This document shows, in pieces, positions 1-7,532 of a stretch of 64,000 nucleotides of DNA. The stretch is taken from contig NZ_JALJVC010000007.1 of the NCBI RefSeq assembly GCF_022967985.1, positions 1-64,000 on the forward strand, in the 5' to 3' direction. Below the pieces are notes generated by a model. It was not told where the DNA came from. It did no database searches and saw only the letters and a program-made list of their open reading frames with translations. The stretch comes from Acinetobacter lwoffii (GTDB lineage: Bacteria; Pseudomonadota; Gammaproteobacteria; Pseudomonadales; Moraxellaceae). The translations under genes and the position numbers were made by a program. The stretch's first letter is position 1, and each line of letters starts with the position of its first letter.

Positions 1-10
1 TAAACCATTA

Positions 11-61
11 ATTCCCATATATTTTTAATTAAATTCCCATGTTTTAAACTATCGATTCCCA
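11..61. repeat. Three phased ATTCCCA direct repeats
   Basis: ATTCCCA occurs at 11-17, 33-39 and 55-61, so the copies start exactly 22 bp apart, about two helical turns. The DNA between them is AT-rich and not conserved. The array may continue left of the window. Such phasing suits protein-binding sites (integrase arm sites, excisionase sites or iterons), but the role is inference. Confidence 0.5.
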
Positions 62-162
62 GTTAAATAATTCGCCTCTTTATAGTTCTTACTAAAATAT
101 GCTCACGCAAAAGTCTCCTTGTAATTAATTGCGTAAGTGAAAATACTGTATTTTTTATAGAC

Positions 163-190
163 ATAAAAAAACCATGCCTAAAAGCATGGT
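163..190 (-). terminator. Rho-independent terminator after the broken integrase
   Basis: ACCATGC and GCATGGT (171-177 and 184-190) form a 7-bp stem with a six-base loop. Read on the minus strand it is followed by a run of seven T. It lies 22 bp beyond the stop codon of the integrase pseudogene and fits its original terminator. Confidence 0.8.
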
Positions 191-1021
191 CTTCAATTGA
201 GTATCAGTTAATTAGCGCATCCACTCTTTGACCTTTTCCCCATACCACTCCATCAACCTTACTCTCCCATCCCAGTACTGTGCTCGATTATAGGCCGAGC
301 GAATTCTATTTTGAGGTAAATGGGCAAGCTGGCGCTCAATGGCATCTGGATTAAACAGATTCGATTCATTTACGATAGTACTGAATAGAGATCTAAAACC
401 ATGTGTGGTCATCCGACCTGCATAGCCCGAACGCTTGATCACAACCCAAATAGACTCACTACGCATTGATTCTTTGTTATTCAAACGATGTGGAAATAAC
501 AGTTCCTGATTATGAGTAAGCCTCAAAGCCTTTAACTCAGTAATCATCATATCCGTCAACGGTACAGGATGCTGAAGACGGTTCTTCATACGCTCTTCAG
601 GGGTATCCCACTTACACCCTTCCAGATCAAATTCTTCCCAGCGTGCTTGTAGCAACTCACTAACCCAAACACCTGTCAGCATAATCAGAATAATGGCATG
701 ATGTGTCTGAGCATCACTTGGGTATGCTCTTACTTTTCTTAAAAATTCAGGCATTTCAGAGGCAGTAAGCGAAGCCAGGTTTTTAACTCATTTGTTCTTG
801 AGAGCATAAACCAGATCACTTGCTGGATTATCATAACGATAGCCATGTGCAATTGCATACTTCATGACCATGCCGCAACGAGACAAGGTACGTTTTACAA
901 TTTCAAGCGAGCCTCTAGCTTCGATCTTCTTAATGATCTGTAGAATCTCAGGTGCCTGAATTTGATTAATATGCTTATTAGCAAGAGCCATATAAAGCGC
1001 GTACATTACTAGGGTGTGTCC

Positions 1022-1528
1022 TCATTTGGCTTTGCACCAAATAAATATACAGGCTATACGAATCATAGATTTATAATTGCGTGCCAGTTTATCAAATCGA
1101 GTTGCAATAGCACGGAAATGTTTTAATCTCGAAAATGCATTTTCAACTAAGTGTCTTAATTTATATAGATATTTATCAAATTCCTCATTCGATCTCTTAC
1201 TGTTTGATCTCAATGGAATAATGGGAATCATATTTTTGTTCTTGGCATATATTCTAATGTGCTCAGCATCATACCCCTTATCAGCAATGAGATAAGTTGC
1301 CTCGTCTACCGTATCAATCAGTTGTTTTGCAACTTGACTGTCGTGGACGTCACCCTCAGTGATTTTAAAATCAATCGGTAATCCATTCGCGTCGGTTGCA
1401 AGATGTATTTTTGTTGTTCGTCCACCGCGTGATTGTCCAATTGCTCTTTCGAAACCATGCCGAGCTCCACTTGCATGTTGATGCACGCGTATGTAGCTTC
1501 CGTCAATGAATACCCATTCTTGATCCAA
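1022..1528 (-). CDS. IS5-family transposase, downstream frame (DDE catalytic part)
   Basis: This frame carries the catalytic core of the transposase. The first aspartate is in FIDGSY, the second in IADKGYD, and the glutamate in ENAFSRLKHFRA, giving a complete DDE set. It has no good ribosome binding site of its own. It is most likely expressed as a fusion to the upstream frame by -1 slippage at a run of eight T (1544-1551 on the minus strand), where FFLDYE switches to a frame leading into DQEWVFIDG. Both frames look undamaged, so the element may still be mobile. Confidence 0.85.
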   Translation of the reverse strand: MDQEWVFIDGSYIRVHQHASGARHGFERAIGQSRGGRTTKIHLATDANGLPIDFKITEGDVHDSQVAKQLIDTVDEATYLIADKGYDAEHIRIYAKNKNMIPIIPLRSNSKRSNEEFDKYLYKLRHLVENAFSRLKHFRAIATRFDKLARNYKSMIRIACIFIWCKAK

Positions 1529-1773
1529 GATGCCTCGTAATCTAAAAAAAATTTATCCCACAATCCCTTGCTTGCCCAACGATTAAAGCGATTGTAAGCA
1601 GTTTGCCAAGGACAAAATTCCTGGGGAATATCACGCCATGTGGCGCCTGTACGCAGTTTCCATAAGACCGCTTCCATGATATTTCTACTATTCTTTGAAC
1701 AGTAACAACCGTGTAATCGCATAGTATCTTGAATTTGCTGCCAGATATCATCAGTGAGAAGAGTGCGTGCCAT
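1318..1773 (-). CDS. IS5-family transposase, upstream frame (DUF4096 domain)
   Basis: The first about 75 residues match the N-terminal DUF4096 region of IS5-family transposases (MARTLLTDDIW, then LRTGATWRDIPQEF and WQTAYNRFNRW). The frame continues to 151 residues, but the part after the T8 run at 1544-1551 is probably out-of-frame extension, since the catalytic core lies in the other frame. A -1 frameshift would give one protein of roughly 250 residues, normal for the IS427 group. The start ATG is 79 bp inside the right end of the element. Confidence 0.82.
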   Translation of the reverse strand: MARTLLTDDIWQQIQDTMRLHGCYCSKNSRNIMEAVLWKLRTGATWRDIPQEFCPWQTAYNRFNRWASKGLWDKFFLDYEASWIKNGYSLTEATYACINMQVELGMVSKEQLDNHAVDEQQKYILQPTRMDYRLILKSLRVTSTTVKLQNN

Positions 1774-2192
1774 TGGAAAAATATAGAAATGAAAAGAGCT
1801 TAAAGGGGGGATTTTACGTATTTAAAACCAATTCTTCAAATGAGGACACGCCTAATATGTTTGGATGACCAGGTTTCTTTTTGATTATTGAACCAATTCT
1901 CTGCGACTTCCTTAAAATAAGGCTGCTCTTGCTCAACCTCAGTTGTATTTTTGAGTTTATATCTCAGATCAAGCGCGATCTCCCTTGCACGCTTTAAACT
2001 TAGCTCAGGGTAGATACCTAATGCCTTGGACTTCCTTTGTCCATTTTCCGCATATCTGAGAGACCAATATTTTTTGCCATTCGGATCGATTCGTAAAGAC
2101 AGACCATTAATATCAGAAAGGCGGTACTGTATTTTCCAGGGGTAGTGCTTTTTTACACAGCACATCGGTAAGCGACATATCTTTGTCCCAAT

Positions 2193-2223
2193 TTTGACCC
2201 CCTAAAGCAAAAATAGGGTCAAA
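2193..2223. promoter_or_regulatory. Inverted repeat upstream of the broken integrase
   Basis: TTTGACCC (2193-2200) and GGGTCAAA (2216-2223) are perfect 8-bp arms separated by 15 bp. A third half-site, AGGGTC, follows near 2235. The repeat lies just upstream of the integrase pseudogene start at 2178, where an operator or excisionase site would be expected. The function is inference. Confidence 0.4.
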
Positions 2224-2255
2224 CAGCTTAGAATAGGGTCGGCAATGCAGCCAAT

Positions 2256-2291
2256 AAAAAAGCCTTTAAACATTGAGTTTAAAAGCTTTTT
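2256..2291. terminator. Bidirectional terminator between the two integrases
   Basis: AAAAAGCCTTTAAA and TTTAAAAGCTTTTT pair around a short loop, with A/T runs on both sides, so it could work on either strand. On the minus strand it lies 90 bp downstream of the intact integrase stop codon. Confidence 0.6.
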
Positions 2292-2380
2292 TAGATTCAG
2301 ATGGATTACTTCGGAAAGAATTTTGGTGGGGCGGCGGCAACTTAACTGAAACTACAATTTACTAATATGTATTAAATTAA

Positions 2381-3607
2381 TTACTCTACATTTTTATACA
2401 TTAATTGATCCAAATAATCAGACCATGATTGCATCATCACTGTACGTTCTTCTAAGTACTTAGTACGGTTGTACGCTCGACCATGCATATCGCGAACCTG
2501 ATGTGCAAGTTGTTGTTCTATACGTTCAATAGGAAATTTTAGAACTTCATCTAATAAAGTTCTTGCCGTAGCTCTAAAGCCATGCCCTGTTGTCTCACCA
2601 TTTTTAAAACCATATTGTTTCAATCGTTTATTAATAGTTGATTCACTGATGGTTTTCGTTTTATCTCGCATAGACACAAAACAATATTCGGTATATCCAG
2701 TAATGCAATACAATTCTTGGAACAGCTTCAAGACTTGATCAGACAAAGGAACAATATGTTGTAGGGCTGTCTGATTTTTGGTCTTAGGCGGTGTATAACT
2801 CCATGTTCTATTTTTAAAATCGATATCTGCCCATTTTGCTGCACGTAATTCTCCAGGACGCACAAATACATGGGGTAAGATTTTGACTGCATAATCAATA
2901 GCAATATCCCCACGACCTGCATGTGTATTGATATTCTTTAATAGTTGTCCTAGCTTTTGCTTATCAGTAATAGCCGCTCGATGCTTAGTTTTACCCACCT
3001 TCAAAATACCGCTAATTTGGTCAGCAACGTTAAATTGACATAAACCCAAAGCAATCGCATACCGAAACACCTGAGATGCTTTACTTCTCATTCGCTTTGC
3101 TGAGTCAGTCTTACCTTGTCTTTCATAAAGACGGCATACTTCCAAAATTTGAGTGGCTGTTATCGAATCAATGGGGAACTCACCAATAGCAACATAAAGC
3201 TTATCCCAGATAAACTGATTCCGACGTTGTGTACTTGGTTCCAGCTCTTCTGTCTTACGGTATTCATCTGCTACTGATCTAAAACTATTATTTCGACATT
3301 GGGACTGTTTATCTTGCTTTTGAATTGCTGGGTCAATATTCTGCGCAAGCAGTTCTCTAAACTCACTTCGTTTTGCGCGAGCTCTGGCCAATGTACAACT
3401 TGGATAAATACCGATAGCTATAGTGGCTCTTTTCTTAGAGATTGGGCGAATATAATCAAAACGCCAATATGCCCCACCTTTTCTATCTAACAATAGATAA
3501 AGACCACCACCATCTGAAAGCTTAATATTCTTTTCAAATGATTTCTTTTGTATTGATATTGCAGACTTAATTTTTGAGTCAGTCAGACTGATAACTAATT
3601 TAGGCAT
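2381..3607 (-). CDS. Tyrosine recombinase/integrase (P4-type), intact
   Basis: The 408-residue protein has the order of prophage and island integrases: an N-terminal DUF4102 domain (about 20-105, with SDGGGLYLLLDRKG), a core-binding domain, and a C-terminal catalytic domain. The catalytic residues are present: Arg in VRPGELRAAKW, HGFRATARTLL, QLAHQ, and the tyrosine in AYNRTKYL. Its 5' end faces the 3' end of tRNA-Arg 162 bp away, the usual layout when an island enters at a tRNA 3' end. The element would extend toward lower coordinates. It is related to, but clearly distinct from, the broken integrase at 212-2178. Confidence 0.93.
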   Translation of the reverse strand: MPKLVISLTDSKIKSAISIQKKSFEKNIKLSDGGGLYLLLDRKGGAYWRFDYIRPISKKRATIAIGIYPSCTLARARAKRSEFRELLAQNIDPAIQKQDKQSQCRNNSFRSVADEYRKTEELEPSTQRRNQFIWDKLYVAIGEFPIDSITATQILEVCRLYERQGKTDSAKRMRSKASQVFRYAIALGLCQFNVADQISGILKVGKTKHRAAITDKQKLGQLLKNINTHAGRGDIAIDYAVKILPHVFVRPGELRAAKWADIDFKNRTWSYTPPKTKNQTALQHIVPLSDQVLKLFQELYCITGYTEYCFVSMRDKTKTISESTINKRLKQYGFKNGETTGHGFRATARTLLDEVLKFPIERIEQQLAHQVRDMHGRAYNRTKYLEERTVMMQSWSDYLDQLMYKNVE

Positions 3608-3610
3608 TTT

Positions 3611-3671
3611 TACGGTATATTTTTGTCAGAAATGGAATGTACCGTAAAAAATACCGTAAAAGATTACGGTA
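3611..3671. promoter_or_regulatory. Four TACGGTA/TACCGTA heptamers at the integrase promoter
   Basis: TACGGTA is at 3611-3617 and 3665-3671; its reverse complement TACCGTA is at 3640-3646 and 3652-3658. All four fall in the 60 bp just upstream of the intact integrase start, and two overlap AT-rich DNA that could hold the promoter. They fit sites for integrase autoregulation or an excisionase; the binding protein is unknown. Confidence 0.55.
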
Positions 3672-3769
3672 TCCTAAAACGCCTTTGGATAGTATCGGAC
3701 AACCCAGTTACGTAAGTTATTAATTTTTAATAATATTAGGATTAAATCGGATGTGATCAAACGAGGAAA

Positions 3770-3845
3770 TGGTGCGCTCAGCGGGACTCGAACCCACGCC
3801 ACAGGCTTCGGAGACCTGTACTCTATCCAGTTGAGCTATGAGCGC
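3770..3845 (-). tRNA. tRNA-Arg(CCG)
   Basis: Read on the minus strand, 76 nt fold as a tRNA: a 7-bp acceptor stem (GCGCTCA with TGAGCGC), D-arm, an anticodon stem CAGGT/GCCTG with the loop CTCCGAA, a T-arm with GGTTCGAGTCC, and encoded CCA. The anticodon CCG reads the arginine codon CGG. It is the apparent insertion site of the element to its left. Confidence 0.95.
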
Positions 3846-3865
3846 ATCTTTTTTGGATCGCGCAC

Positions 3866-3893
3866 ATCATAACAAAAAAAAGCATAAGGTAAA
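3866..3893 (-). promoter_or_regulatory. Promoter of tRNA-Arg
   Basis: On the minus strand TTTACC (-35), a 16-bp spacer and TATGAT (-10) lie about 20 bp before the tRNA. The bases after the -10 are GC-rich (GTGCGCG), like the discriminator of stringently controlled stable-RNA promoters. Confidence 0.6.
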
Positions 3894-4035
3894 GCAACTA
3901 TCTCTAACTTCATCATTTTTATGCTTAAGCTTTATACAATGTTCCAAAACAGCAACACAGAATTGCACGTGAATCACTTGGCTTATTTTGCGAGATCACT
4001 CACAATATCTCAACTTTTCACCATTTGAGATATTC

Positions 4036-4971
4036 ATGACTGATGCACTGATCTTAAGGGATGTGTCAAAGACCTATCGCAATGGCTTTCAGGCATTGAA
4101 AGGAATTAACTTAAATGTACCAGAAGGTGAATTTTATGCGCTATTGGGTCCTAATGGCGCAGGAAAATCTACTACCATCGGTATTATCAGCTCATTAACA
4201 AAAAAAACCTCCGGTACAGTCGAAATTTTTGGTCATAATCTGGATACCCACCCCTCTCAGGCCAAACAGTGCCTAGGCGTAGTGCCTCAGGAATTCAACT
4301 TTGCCCAGTTTGAAAAAACCTTTGATATTTTGGTGACTCAGGCAGGCTATTACGGCATTCCTAAAAAAATTGCACAGGAACGGGCGGAGCTTTATCTGAC
4401 CAAACTGGGTTTATGGGAAAAACGTTCCACTCAGGCCCGCATGTTATCCGGCGGGATGAAACGTCGCCTGATGATTGCGCGCGCCATGATGCACGAACCG
4501 AAACTGCTAATTCTGGATGAACCGACGGCAGGCGTTGATATCGAGTTGCGTCGTTCGATGTGGGAATTTTTAAACGAGATGAATGAAAAAGGCACCTCTA
4601 TCATTCTGACCACGCATTATCTAGAAGAAGCGGAAATGCTGTGTCGCCGCATTGCGATTATCGATCGCGGTGTGATTAAAGAAGACACCACCATGAAGAG
4701 CTTCCTAAGTCAGCTCAATGAAGAATCGTTTATTTTTGATCTGGCCGAACCGATTGAACCTTTGCATCTGGATATCATCGGCGTGCGATTTAACCTGATC
4801 GATCCGATGACCTTAGAAATTACCATGGACAAGGCGCATAGCATGAATGATCTGTTCCAGTTACTGGAATCACAGAATATTCAGGTACGCAGTATGCGCA
4901 ATAAATCCAATCGTCTGGAAGAACTTTTTGTGAAAATGGTCGAGAAAAATCTGGATGGAGCTGCGCAATGA
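4036..4971 (+). CDS. yadG: ABC-2 type transporter, ATP-binding protein (YadG-like)
   Basis: This is a 311-residue ATPase that would power the membrane partner encoded next. It shows Walker A GPNGAGKST, the Q-loop VPQEFNF, signature LSGGMKRRLMIARAM, Walker B LLILDEPTAGVD and the H-loop TTHYLEEAE. The C-terminal about 80 residues are the variable region typical of ABC-2 exporters. I chose the ATG at 4036; a TTG 48 bp upstream would add a non-conserved tail. Its stop overlaps the next start (ATGA). Homology to E. coli YadG is clear, but the substrate is unknown. Confidence 0.9.
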   Translation: MTDALILRDVSKTYRNGFQALKGINLNVPEGEFYALLGPNGAGKSTTIGIISSLTKKTSGTVEIFGHNLDTHPSQAKQCLGVVPQEFNFAQFEKTFDILVTQAGYYGIPKKIAQERAELYLTKLGLWEKRSTQARMLSGGMKRRLMIARAMMHEPKLLILDEPTAGVDIELRRSMWEFLNEMNEKGTSIILTTHYLEEAEMLCRRIAIIDRGVIKEDTTMKSFLSQLNEESFIFDLAEPIEPLHLDIIGVRFNLIDPMTLEITMDKAHSMNDLFQLLESQNIQVRSMRNKSNRLEELFVKMVEKNLDGAAQ

Positions 4972-5741
4972 ACATTAATCAACTCAGCGTAGCTTTATAT
5001 ACCATTATCTATAAAGAAGTCCGTCGCTTTATGCGCATCTGGCCACAGACCCTGTTGCCACCTGCAATTACCATGAGCCTGTACTTTGTGATTTTTGGTA
5101 ATCTGGTCGGCTCACGCATTGGAGAAATGGGCGGCTATAGTTATATGGAGTTCATTGTGCCCGGTCTGATTATGATGGCCGTGATCACCAACAGCTATGC
5201 CAACGTCTCGTCTAGCTTCTTCAGCTCAAAATTCCAGAAAAGTATTGAAGAACTGATCATGAGTCCGGTACCGATGCATGCCATTTTATGGGGTCATGTA
5301 TTGGGCGGTGTGATTCGTGGGATACTGGTTGCGATCATTGTCAGTGCAGTGAGCTTATTTTTTGCCGATTTATACATCACCAACTGGTTTGTGACTATAT
5401 ATACAGTCTTGATTACTTCCCTGCTGTTTTCCTTGGGTGGTTTTATCAATGCCGTCTATGCCAAATCTTTCGATGATATCTCGATCATCCCGACTTTTGT
5501 GTTAACGCCACTGACCTATTTAGGGGGTGTGTTTTATGCTATTTCGAGCTTAAGCCCATTCTGGCAAAATTTATCTTTAATTAATCCTGTCGTGTATATG
5601 GTCAATGCGTTCCGCTATGGCATTTTAGGACATAGCGATGTCAATGTTGCCATTTCACTGACAGTGATTACCTTGTGTTGCGCCGTGCTGTATGCAGTGG
5701 CCTATCATTTACTCTCCCGTGGTTCAGGAATGCGTGAATAA
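4968..5741 (+). CDS. yadH: ABC-2 type transporter, permease (YadH-like)
   Basis: The 257-residue protein has six predicted membrane segments and the ABC-2 membrane-domain pattern, including the conserved stretch FQKSIEELIMSPVP before the second helix and TPLTYLGGVFY in the C-terminal half. It is translationally coupled to the ATPase gene by a 4-bp overlap, and its stop codon shares one base with the start of queF. The pair forms an exporter in the inner membrane; the substrate is not known. Confidence 0.9.
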   Translation: MNINQLSVALYTIIYKEVRRFMRIWPQTLLPPAITMSLYFVIFGNLVGSRIGEMGGYSYMEFIVPGLIMMAVITNSYANVSSSFFSSKFQKSIEELIMSPVPMHAILWGHVLGGVIRGILVAIIVSAVSLFFADLYITNWFVTIYTVLITSLLFSLGGFINAVYAKSFDDISIIPTFVLTPLTYLGGVFYAISSLSPFWQNLSLINPVVYMVNAFRYGILGHSDVNVAISLTVITLCCAVLYAVAYHLLSRGSGMRE

Positions 5742-6556
5742 TGAGTGTAGAACAATCTCTCCTTGGTAAAGACACCAATTACCCGACAGAATATCAGCCT
5801 GATGTTCTGTTTCCGATTTCGCGCGCGCCTGCCCGTGAACAATACGCACATGTCGAAGCGATTCAGCAAGGTGCAGACTGGTGGCATGTATTTGAAATTT
5901 CCTGGTTAAATTCAACCGGTGTGCCGCAAGTGGCTATTGGCCGCATTAGCTTGCCAGCGTCTTCGCCGAATCTGATTGAATCCAAATCCTTAAAACTGTA
6001 TTTCAATAGCCTGAATTTTGCCAAGTTTGAATCTCAAGATGCCTTTATCACGACGGTCCAAAAAGATTTATCTGCTGCGGCTGAAGCTGAAGTTAAACTG
6101 CAATTGTTTCAGGTCGATGAATTAGAGATCAGCAAGCCGGAAGGCATCTGCATTGACGAGCTGACACCTGAGCGCCTAGAAAATCATCCAGATGCCAGTT
6201 TATTGGCTTTGGATTCGGATGATGCAGCAGAAGGTGAAATCCAGCTGTATTCACATTTACTCAGAAGTAACTGCCCAGTCACTGGCCAGCCGGACTGGGG
6301 AACAGTTTTTATACGTTATCAAGGTAAAAAACCTTGTTATAAGAGTATTTTAGCTTATATTATTTCCTACCGTCAGCACAATGGGTTCCACGAACAATGT
6401 GTGGAGCAGATGTTTGCCGATATCTGGCAGCAACTGAAACCGGAAAAGCTGATGGTCTACGCAACCTATACACGCCGTGGTGGATTGGATATCAACCCTT
6501 GCCGTGTATCGGATTTAACATGGATGCCTCGCCCTATTCGTTTAGCGCGACAATAA
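5741..6556 (+). CDS. queF: NADPH-dependent 7-cyano-7-deazaguanine reductase
   Basis: QueF reduces preQ0 to preQ1 in queuosine synthesis, a cytosolic step. The 271-residue length fits the two-domain (bimodular) form. Catalytic residues are visible: Cys178 in SNCPVTGQPDWG, Asp185 in the same motif, and His217-Glu218 in NGFHEQ; each sits 12 residues before its E. coli counterpart. The ATG overlaps the yadH stop by one base, so the gene is read from the transporter operon even though the functions look unrelated. queE and queC lie 36 kb away in this window. Confidence 0.96.
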   Translation: MSVEQSLLGKDTNYPTEYQPDVLFPISRAPAREQYAHVEAIQQGADWWHVFEISWLNSTGVPQVAIGRISLPASSPNLIESKSLKLYFNSLNFAKFESQDAFITTVQKDLSAAAEAEVKLQLFQVDELEISKPEGICIDELTPERLENHPDASLLALDSDDAAEGEIQLYSHLLRSNCPVTGQPDWGTVFIRYQGKKPCYKSILAYIISYRQHNGFHEQCVEQMFADIWQQLKPEKLMVYATYTRRGGLDINPCRVSDLTWMPRPIRLARQ

Positions 6557-6575
6557 AAAACATTGAGGTTGAACA

Positions 6576-7229
6576 ATGCCATTTTTTGGGTTTATTCCTT
6601 CTGCAGAGCTTTTAAATACAATTCAGACTGCACAAAAAAACAAAAATTCAAGTGAGCCGCTTTACCCATTGCGTGATAAAACCGCATTGATGATTAATGA
6701 TGAAATTATTGATGCGATTCTCACCGAGCTGGTGCGTCGCTTCCCTGCCAGTGATAAACGCGATACTGCGGAAAAACTGGCTGGCTATATCAAGTCGACT
6801 GTTGCAGTTTTGCTGAAACAGTTATTGAGTAAAGCACCAAATGACGTAGTCAGAGAGTCGATTGCATTCTCTGAGCGCAGTCTGTTTAAAGATCCTGAAG
6901 GGCATTTCCGCATTGGTGAGTCACTAGATGCCAATCTGGTAACTAATTTAAAACATCATTATGCGGAACTTAAAGCCGGTCAGAGTATCGATAAACAAGC
7001 GTTCAGTAACCTGTACAAGCAATTTGGTGAAGCGACAGTCCGACATTTTATGGTCGACTTTAATAAAACCCTGGATCTTGGCATGATCAAACGCAAGGCA
7101 GCAGATATTGGTGCATCTGCAGTGATCAAGGCCATCAATATGGCAGCAGATAAAATTATTCTGAATTTGAATAAAGATGAGCTGCGTGCCATGGCTGAAT
7201 ATCACGATACTTTGTTCTATACAGAATAG
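6576..7229 (+). CDS. Conserved hypothetical protein
   Basis: I do not recognise the 217-residue product beyond its likeness to uncharacterised Acinetobacter proteins. It has no signal peptide or membrane segment. It is mostly helical, rich in Lys, Asp and Glu, with a segment rich in Ala and Ile (about 180-200). It starts 19 bp after queF with a TGAGG ribosome site and ends before a strong terminator, so it is the last gene of the yadG-yadH-queF unit. Confidence 0.8.
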   Translation: MPFFGFIPSAELLNTIQTAQKNKNSSEPLYPLRDKTALMINDEIIDAILTELVRRFPASDKRDTAEKLAGYIKSTVAVLLKQLLSKAPNDVVRESIAFSERSLFKDPEGHFRIGESLDANLVTNLKHHYAELKAGQSIDKQAFSNLYKQFGEATVRHFMVDFNKTLDLGMIKRKAADIGASAVIKAINMAADKIILNLNKDELRAMAEYHDTLFYTE

Positions 7230-7532
7230 TTTTGGATAGCATGGTTTCAAGATTTTCTACAAATCTTGAGGAATTAGCCTGACTTCGGTCAGGCTTTTTT
7301 ATGATCAGTGAAATAGCTTGTTACAGATAAGCGGCTCTATAAGACAGACTGCCGTAAAAATAGCCAATCCATCGCTATTTTTGTATAAGCGGCTAGGTCT
7401 CTTATTCATCCGAATGTTATCTTTAATCTGGCACTTTAACCCCACGATTGAAAAAATTTATCAATCTTTTTCATGGCATGATTCAAATGACATCGCCAGC
7501 AACTCATCAAAAAAACTGGAAATCGTAGCAAG
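7230..7532. other. Intergenic region, hypothetical gene to mltB
   Basis: Apart from the terminator at 7276-7300 I see no gene in these 303 bp. The rest should hold the mltB promoter, but no hexamer pair stands out. Confidence 0.5.
7276..7300 (+). terminator. Rho-independent terminator
   Basis: AGCCTGAC and GTCAGGCT close on a TTCG tetraloop and are followed by TTTTTT. It ends the yadG-yadH-queF-hypothetical unit. Confidence 0.92.

Larger units (their letters stand above)
1012..1852 (-). mobile_element. IS5-family (IS427-group-like) insertion sequence
   Basis: The element is about 841 bp and carries two overlapping transposase frames on the minus strand. Its ends are inverted repeats: GGTGTGTCCTCATTTG at the left, and the complement of GGCGTGTCCTCATTTG at the right, differing at one position. 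TA flanks it on both sides (1010-1011 and 1853-1854), as expected for the 2-3 bp duplications of this group. The exact left boundary is uncertain by one base. It sits inside the older integrase gene. Confidence 0.88.
212..2178 (-). pseudogene. Tyrosine recombinase (P4-type integrase), multiply disrupted
   Basis: This was an integrase with an N-terminal DUF4102 domain, a central core-binding domain and a C-terminal catalytic domain, about 400 residues. The likely start ATG is at 2178 and the reading frame is lost after about 15 codons; the DUF4102 part continues in another frame to the insertion at 1853. An IS5-family element occupies 1012-1852. The core-binding part (788-1006) ends in an in-frame TGA at 788-790, and the catalytic part continues in the same frame from 787 to 212. 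The motif HGFRS, the LAH motif and the AYNRA tyrosine motif remain, but the first catalytic arginine is replaced by tryptophan (TGVWVSEL, codon 665-667). Four independent lesions make it certainly inactive. Confidence 0.93.

Noticed and set aside
2329-2352. TGGTGGGGCGGCGGCAACTTAAC, weakly like the tRNA-Arg 3' end
   Set aside because: Only partial match with a gap, and it lacks the T-arm consensus GTTCGA. It is not good enough to call an attachment site.
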